From Bacillota bacterium (GTDB lineage Bacteria > Bacillota > Clostridia > Acetivibrionales > DSM-1351): DNA of 6,355 bases. The stretch covers positions 1-6,355 of the forward strand of contig JAEZFR010000504.1 in assembly GCA_023417285.1 (NCBI GenBank). Direction: 5' to 3'. Each line of letters starts with the position of its first letter. The first letter of the stretch is position 1. The notes beneath the pieces are model-generated. The model made no database searches. It worked only from the letters and a program-made list of their open reading frames with translations, and had not been told where the DNA came from. Position numbers and translations under genes: made by a program. Shown here in pieces: positions 1 through 3,432 of this stretch.

Positions 1-102
1 GGTAAGAACTACATCGGATATGGGCACCTTTAATCCCATAATGTCAATCTCAAATAGCACTTTCGTTTTTGTTGCTTCAATAAGCTTTTCGCTTAAGTTC
101 AT
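1..102 (-). CDS. atpB: F-type ATP synthase subunit a, N-terminal fragment (3' end outside window)
   Basis: The reverse strand starts with ATG at 102 and stays open to the left edge, giving 34 residues beginning MNLSEKLIEA and ending with IMGLKVPISDVVLT. The pattern of a short amphipathic start, a 'VLFEI' stretch, a G-x-K-V/I-P-I-S/T-D segment and then the first membrane helix is typical of the start of clostridial subunit a, the membrane subunit of the Fo sector that forms the proton or sodium half-channels beside the c-ring. A GGGAG ribosome site (reverse strand, 118-114) lies 11 nt ahead of the ATG, inside the last codons of the upstream gene. The gap to that gene is 7 nt, so the two are surely co-transcribed. 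The channel residues lie outside the window, so the call rests on the N-terminus plus gene order. Confidence 0.8.
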   Translation of the reverse strand, partial: MNLSEKLIEATKTKVLFEIDIMGLKVPISDVVLT

Positions 103-109
103 GCTAAAA

Positions 110-529
110 TCATCTCCCTAGCTTGCTCCCAAATTGATTATGAGTAACACCAGTTACCTCTGTAAAAGTATTTAATAATACAATTATAACCAAAGATAAA
201 ACTCCTATGAGTGTACAAATCATTGATGAAATACTAACTCTAACTGAAACTATCAGTAGAAGCGCTATTGCAAGAAGGCTCAATACATACCAAAAAATAC
301 TCTGTAGTATTAATTGATTCTTGGTGCAAACATTAGTTAATCCTTTAAGAATATATTCTAACACACTTAGTCTTATTCCCGACAATACAACACCTGCAAG
401 AAATAATAAAATGCTAGCAAAGGTATTTTGCCTCTGAGTTATCAAAATAATAACTATAGCAACACAACTAAGTATTATCAGTCTTATAATAAAAAACCGC
501 ATTAAATCGCTCAAATGTAACTTTTTCAA
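110..529 (-). CDS. Small four-helix membrane protein, ATP synthase subunit I-like
   Basis: The gene encodes 139 residues with four hydrophobic segments at about residues 11-31, 36-56, 72-94 and 99-120, and a short polar C-terminal tail (THNQFGSKLGR). Size, helix count and position directly ahead of atpB match the AtpI / ATP synthase subunit I group, which in other bacteria helps assemble the c-ring or supply magnesium; that role is known for the family and not visible here. The start is TTG at 529: GGAG on the reverse strand at 540-537 sits 7 nt ahead of it, while the first ATG in frame, at residue 10, has no comparable site. Subunit I proteins diverge strongly in sequence, so the family call leans on the neighbouring atpB; otherwise it is a hypothetical membrane protein. 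I leave the symbol blank because homology to E. coli atpI cannot be judged by eye. Confidence 0.65.
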   Translation of the reverse strand: MKKLHLSDLMRFFIIRLIILSCVAIVIILITQRQNTFASILLFLAGVVLSGIRLSVLEYILKGLTNVCTKNQLILQSIFWYVLSLLAIALLLIVSVRVSISSMICTLIGVLSLVIIVLLNTFTEVTGVTHNQFGSKLGR

Positions 530-536
530 TTTTTTT

Positions 537-540
537 CTCC
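537..540 (-). promoter_or_regulatory. Ribosome binding site that fixes the TTG start at 529
   Basis: Read on the reverse strand this is GGAG followed by seven A residues and then TTG AAA AAG. Spacing is ideal and no competing ATG in the same frame has a site, so the subunit I-like protein probably starts at TTG. An ATG at 542 overlaps the site but is in another frame and reaches a stop after about 24 codons. Confidence 0.7.
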
Positions 541-549
541 ATAAACAGT

Positions 550-576
550 TAAGCTATTAATAAATTAATTCGATAA
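550..576 (+). promoter_or_regulatory. Candidate flagellar sigma-D (sigma-28) promoter for motAB
   Basis: TAAG (550-553), a 15-nt spacer and TTCGATAA (569-576) resemble the sigma-D pattern TAAA-N15-GCCGATAT. They match 3 of 4 in the -35 box and most of the -10 core (CGATA). The CG step stands out in an otherwise AT-only stretch. Transcription would start near 583, giving a leader of about 170 nt to motA and running antisense to the start of the atp leader. In Bacillus subtilis motAB is sigma-D dependent, which supports looking for such a site, but the match is imperfect and chance is possible. Confidence 0.3.
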
Positions 577-592
577 ATTATTATAATCACTA

Positions 593-622
593 TATACAAA
601 AAGTAACACATGGTAATATAAT
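593..622 (+). promoter_or_regulatory. Candidate sigma-A promoter for motAB
   Basis: A perfect -10 box TATAAT (617-622) is preceded after an 18-nt spacer by TATACA (593-598), which matches TTGACA at 4 of 6 positions. The start would fall near 629, almost the same place as the start predicted for the atp promoter on the other strand. In DNA this AT-rich a TATAAT alone is weak evidence. This is an alternative to the sigma-D-like site at 550-576; both could be used. Confidence 0.3.
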
Positions 623-635
623 CAAATTAATATAC

Positions 636-664
636 ATCATAGCACAAGCATAATTGCAAATCAA
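636..664 (-). promoter_or_regulatory. Sigma-A type promoter with extended -10 for the atp operon
   Basis: On the reverse strand the -35 box TTGATT (664-659) is followed by a 17-nt spacer and the -10 box TATGAT (641-636). The last spacer bases form TGC, the extended -10 TGn motif. TATGAT matches TATAAT at 5 of 6 positions, TTGATT matches TTGACA at 4 of 6, and the spacer is optimal. The start of transcription would fall near 629, leaving a leader of about 100 nt before the TTG start. A perfect TATAAT nearer the gene (reverse strand 585-580) lacks a -35 box and is the main alternative. Not tested by experiment. Confidence 0.6.
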
Positions 665-756
665 TGGTCAGTTAACGAAAAATAAACACTTGTGGTTTTT
701 ATTTTTATTGATTATTTTACAAAGGATTACATATCATTAGGAGAGTGTAAATACAT

Positions 757-1554
757 ATGGACATAACTACTATTATTGGGATTATTGTAGGAATTGGTGG
801 AGTCATTGCTGGATATTTAGAAGAAGGCGGAAGTATGAGAGGGCTGTGGGGTATTGCACCGTTTTTGATTGTTTTTGTTGGCGGGGCGGGAGCAATGCTG
901 ATAACATTTCCCCTTTCAGAGTTGAAAAAAGCCTTTTCAGTTGTAGGTATGGTTTTTAAACAGAAAAATTACAATGAAATAGATATAATTAACGAGCTTG
1001 CAAACCTTTCAGAAAAGGCAAGAAAAGACGGCCTATTAAGCTTAGAACAAGATGCTCAAACAAACAAAAACGACCTGGTACGAAAAGGATTGGCTTTAGT
1101 TGTTGACGGTATTGAGACTGAAGTAATAAAGGATATTCTTGCTAGAGAAACCGAGTTGCAGGAAAACATTTACGAATCTGGTGCAAAGCTATTTGAAGCA
1201 ATGGGTGGTACATGGCCTGCCATGGGTGTATGCGGTACAGTTATGGGTATGATTAGTATTCTCAGGGATTTGTCTGACCCACTAGCATTAGGGCCTAAGA
1301 TCTCGGGTGCTTTTATTGCGACCATGTATGGTGTTGCTTTTGCTAATATTATTTGGTTACCTTTTGCTGGAAAGATCAAAGCTAAGGCCGCAAGAGAAAC
1401 AATGATTAATGAGCTAATTATAGAAGGGCTATTATCTATACAGGCAGGCGAAAATCCTCGAATCATTAAAGAGAAGCTTAACCTTGCACTAATGGAAAAG
1501 CTCAATGGTGTCAAGAGGTCTACTAAAGGCGCTGAAGAAGGAGCTGAGGCATAA
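757..1554 (+). CDS. motA: Flagellar motor stator protein MotA
   Basis: MotA is the four-helix inner membrane subunit of the stator, which with MotB conducts ions and pushes on rotor protein FliG. The 265 residues are normal length. Membrane segments lie at about residues 5-22, 34-53, 147-172 and 184-205, with a large cytoplasmic loop between the second and third. The loop holds the RKDGLLSLE motif (R89, E97), the counterpart of the charged pair that contacts FliG in E. coli. Helix 3 carries TWPAMGVCGTVMG and helix 4 ends in WLPFAGKIK; P154 and P202 correspond to the two conserved stator prolines. GAFIATMYGV (residues 184-193) is the usual helix 4 signature. The ATG is preceded by AGGAG at 739-743. 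The gene overlaps motB by one base, so the subunits are made together. Whether the ion is proton or sodium cannot be settled from this sequence. Confidence 0.95.
   Translation: MDITTIIGIIVGIGGVIAGYLEEGGSMRGLWGIAPFLIVFVGGAGAMLITFPLSELKKAFSVVGMVFKQKNYNEIDIINELANLSEKARKDGLLSLEQDAQTNKNDLVRKGLALVVDGIETEVIKDILARETELQENIYESGAKLFEAMGGTWPAMGVCGTVMGMISILRDLSDPLALGPKISGAFIATMYGVAFANIIWLPFAGKIKAKAARETMINELIIEGLLSIQAGENPRIIKEKLNLALMEKLNGVKRSTKGAEEGAEA
1538..1543 (+). promoter_or_regulatory. Ribosome binding site of motB inside the end of motA
   Basis: AAGGAG lies 10 nt before the motB ATG at 1554, within the Glu/Ala-rich last codons of motA. Together with the TAATG overlap it points to coupled translation of the two stator subunits. 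Confidence 0.75.
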
Positions 1555-2327
1555 TGGCTAAGGTAAAGGTGGAAAAGGACAACTCTGAACGCTGGCTTCT
1601 TACATATGCGGATCTTATGAATTTGCTCCTTATACTGTTTATAGTTTTATTTGCTATGAGTCAGGTTGACTCAGAGAAATTTCAGCAGTTATCTCAATCA
1701 CTTAGTAGCGCTTTTGGTAATGGTAATCCACCTAGTACTATACAGGGCGGCAAGGCGGGCAACTCACTTATTAGTATGCCTGGAGTACTGCCTTCCCCAG
1801 TAATCCCATCAAAGCAAGAGGATCAGCAATTTGACGAAACTATAAAAGAAGTTGACAGTATTGTCCAGCAACAAGGGCTTGAGGGTAATGTCAGTGTTAA
1901 CATGCAAGAAAGAGGTATTGTTATATCTATAAGGGATAAGGTTTTGTTTAAAAGTGGTCATGCCGAGATAGAGAAAAACTCAGAAGCTGACATCATCAAA
2001 ATCGGACAGGATATACTTGCCAAAATACCTGGAAAGTCAATAAGAATAGAAGGACATACTGATAATATTCCTATTAAATCCGCTCAATACCCCTCAAACT
2101 GGGAGCTATCAAATGCTCGTGCCATGAGTGTTTTGAGGCTTCTTGTCGATAAAGTAGGCATTAACCCAAAGAATATTTCAGCTATAGCATATGGAGAATT
2201 TAGTCCTATAGTTCCTAATACTTCGGATGAAAACAGGGCAATTAATCGTAGAGTTGATATTGTAATTTTAAGAGATGCTTATGATGGAGCAGAAGCTAAT
2301 TCTAACAAGAACTCTGCAACACCATAA
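1554..2327 (+). CDS. motB: Flagellar motor stator protein MotB (OmpA-type peptidoglycan-binding domain)
   Basis: MotB supplies the ion-binding aspartate of the stator and anchors it to the cell wall. The 257 residues show a short cytoplasmic N-terminus, one membrane helix at about 17-36 opening with WLLTYADLMNLL, a plug/linker region rich in Ser, Pro and Gly (about 50-95), and an OmpA/MotB C-terminal domain from about 113 to 240. D20 in YAD is the expected ion-carrying residue. The domain has GHTDNIPI (167-174), YPSNWELSNARA (179-190) and NRAINRRVDI (227-236), the peptidoglycan-binding signature with its Asp and Arg. N23 stands where most homologues have Thr or Ser. The start overlaps the motA stop by one base and has its own AAGGAG. 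The tail after residue 240 is low in complexity and probably disordered. SQVDSEKF after the helix is common in Firmicutes MotB and MotS proteins, so proton or sodium use is undecided. Confidence 0.95.
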   Translation: MAKVKVEKDNSERWLLTYADLMNLLLILFIVLFAMSQVDSEKFQQLSQSLSSAFGNGNPPSTIQGGKAGNSLISMPGVLPSPVIPSKQEDQQFDETIKEVDSIVQQQGLEGNVSVNMQERGIVISIRDKVLFKSGHAEIEKNSEADIIKIGQDILAKIPGKSIRIEGHTDNIPIKSAQYPSNWELSNARAMSVLRLLVDKVGINPKNISAIAYGEFSPIVPNTSDENRAINRRVDIVILRDAYDGAEANSNKNSATP

Positions 2328-2368
2328 ATAGTTCCGCTGTCAATAATTAGCACAGCAAACTGGCTTCC

Positions 2369-2411
2369 ATCTAGAAAACTTCACCATAAACAGACTTACT
2401 ATCTAGAAAAC
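2369..2411. repeat. Pair of 11-bp direct repeats at the end of the MEMO gene
   Basis: ATCTAGAAAAC occurs at 2369-2379 and again at 2401-2411, 32 bp apart. The right copy holds the last codons and stop of the minus-strand MEMO-family gene (read as GTTTTCTAGAT); the left copy lies just past its stop in the convergent spacer. It may be a remnant of a small duplication or chance. No mobile element is linked to it. Confidence 0.5.
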
Positions 2412-3421
2412 AGCATAGTAAAATAGCTGGTTGTTTCTTTGGTATACTCTCCAATAAAGCTAGATGCTTCTTTGTGATCTAGTTCAGTCAATGTCATAGT
2501 CTGTTGCAGCTCCATTATTTTCAAGAAGGTTACTAGTACTTGGGGAGCATCAAGATAATCGTTGTTGAGTCTCATTATTGCTTCGTAGTCGAAGTCTTCT
2601 ATTAACTTCAAAGTATGCTTATCATTATTAATAGCTTCCTCCGGGGTAAGATAATGAGAGAAGTCAATTGAGGCAACTACCAGCGCAGAGCCTTTTGAAG
2701 CTTCTTTTTTTATTATTTGCGCAAGCTTAAGGCATTGTTGATAGTCCATAGAACCCGGGAGCAAAATAGGAACAATATTTGCATTACTAAAGTAGTACTT
2801 TGCATATGGTACTAGAGCAGAAACGGAATGCTCCTGCTCTAGTAGTGAAGGATTATGCTGAGTACTTATTTTTTTTGATATTTCATTTATAGACAGCTTA
2901 TCTGCGTTCATAAGGCCAAATGGCGTATCCCAGTCCATATCCACTGTCTGCACAACTGCTTCACCAACCCGTTTGTGATTTGGCCCCAAAATGTATATAG
3001 TATTAATACAATCCGTCTTAGTGTCGGTACCATTGGTATTAAAATTGGTACTATTTATTTGTCTAAAAAAATCTGCTATCATAGGTGCCGCTACCAAATG
3101 GTGTGGAACTATCCCGCCATATACTACCCCTACGTCCTTCCTCCCAATCTGTTCTGCTAGTTTAGTAGATTTATCAAAATTCTTCTCGTTATAGTAATAA
3201 CACCTAACAGTTCTTGGTTGTTTACCAATAATGGCATCATTTCTATTGATACCGACATCATTTCTATTGATACCGGTATCATTATTATTAGCAACATAAT
3301 TCTTATAAATAGCGACGTCCTTGTTAGGAGCAAAAGAATCTACGCTTAAAACACATATAGCTAAAATAAAAAGTATTATAAAGGCAACTTTTCTGCGATT
3401 AATTGATTTATATAAACTCAT
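2399..3421 (-). CDS. MEMO-family protein (AmmeMemoRadiSam system protein B-like) with N-terminal membrane/signal segment
   Basis: The 340-residue protein has a positive start (KSINRRK), a hydrophobic stretch at about 12-26 and a low-complexity linker to about residue 68, then a complete MEMO-like domain (97-340). This fold is related to extradiol dioxygenases. Family motifs in order are GGIVPHH (102-108), LGPNH (145-149), DTPFG (165-169), EHSV (197-200) and SIDFSHY (251-257). H107 or H108 and H149 match two metal-binding histidines of human MEMO1; its third ligand, a Cys in DFCHW, is Ser 255 here. No lipobox is seen; SFA at 29-31 could be a signal peptidase site but Pro follows, so a membrane anchor is equally likely. 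The ATG is 11 nt past the stop of the alpha-2-macroglobulin gene, with a weak AAAGTGAG site, so translation is probably coupled. No AMMECR1 or radical SAM partner is in view. The biochemical role is unknown. Confidence 0.85.
   Translation of the reverse strand: MSLYKSINRRKVAFIILFILAICVLSVDSFAPNKDVAIYKNYVANNNDTGINRNDVGINRNDAIIGKQPRTVRCYYYNEKNFDKSTKLAEQIGRKDVGVVYGGIVPHHLVAAPMIADFFRQINSTNFNTNGTDTKTDCINTIYILGPNHKRVGEAVVQTVDMDWDTPFGLMNADKLSINEISKKISTQHNPSLLEQEHSVSALVPYAKYYFSNANIVPILLPGSMDYQQCLKLAQIIKKEASKGSALVVASIDFSHYLTPEEAINNDKHTLKLIEDFDYEAIMRLNNDYLDAPQVLVTFLKIMELQQTMTLTELDHKEASSFIGEYTKETTSYFTMLFSR
3236..3283 (-). repeat. 21-bp in-frame tandem repeat in the MEMO-family linker
   Basis: Two 21-bp units, 3236-3256 and 3257-3277, differ only at their last two bases, and a third unit is begun at 3278-3283. 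Read on the minus strand they encode ND-T-GINR, ND-V-GINR, ND, lying between the membrane segment and the MEMO domain (residues about 47-62). The unit is a multiple of three, so copy number can change without breaking the frame and would only lengthen the linker. Confidence 0.85.
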
Positions 3422-3432
3422 ATTCTCACTTT

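Noticed and set aside
556..569. ATTAAT repeated twice, 2 bp apart, as an operator in the divergent spacer
   Set aside because: ATTAAT is self-complementary and expected often in DNA this AT-rich; there is no wider symmetry.
708..737. TTGATT with TATCAT as a sigma-A promoter close to motA
   Set aside because: Spacing is acceptable (18 nt), but transcription would begin at about 744, within or after the motA ribosome site at 739-743, so the mRNA could not be translated normally.
1170..1514. Minus-strand open frame of 114 codons inside motA
   Set aside because: It lies wholly antisense to a certain MotA reading frame and its translation shows no family features; the frame is open as a by-product of motA codon use.
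2336..2356. Hairpin GCTGT/ACAGC as an intrinsic terminator after motB
   Set aside because: The stem has only five pairs with an 11-nt loop and is followed by AAACTGG on the plus strand and CGGAAC on the minus strand, with no T-run.
2975..3194. Two plus-strand open frames of 61 and 67 codons inside the MEMO-family gene
   Set aside because: Both are antisense to a gene with clear family motifs, have no good ribosome site and show no recognisable features.
3380..3421. Lipoprotein signal at the start of the MEMO-family protein
   Set aside because: The only Cys after the hydrophobic stretch is in LAIC (residues 20-23); Ile at -1 does not fit the lipobox, which needs Gly, Ala or Ser.
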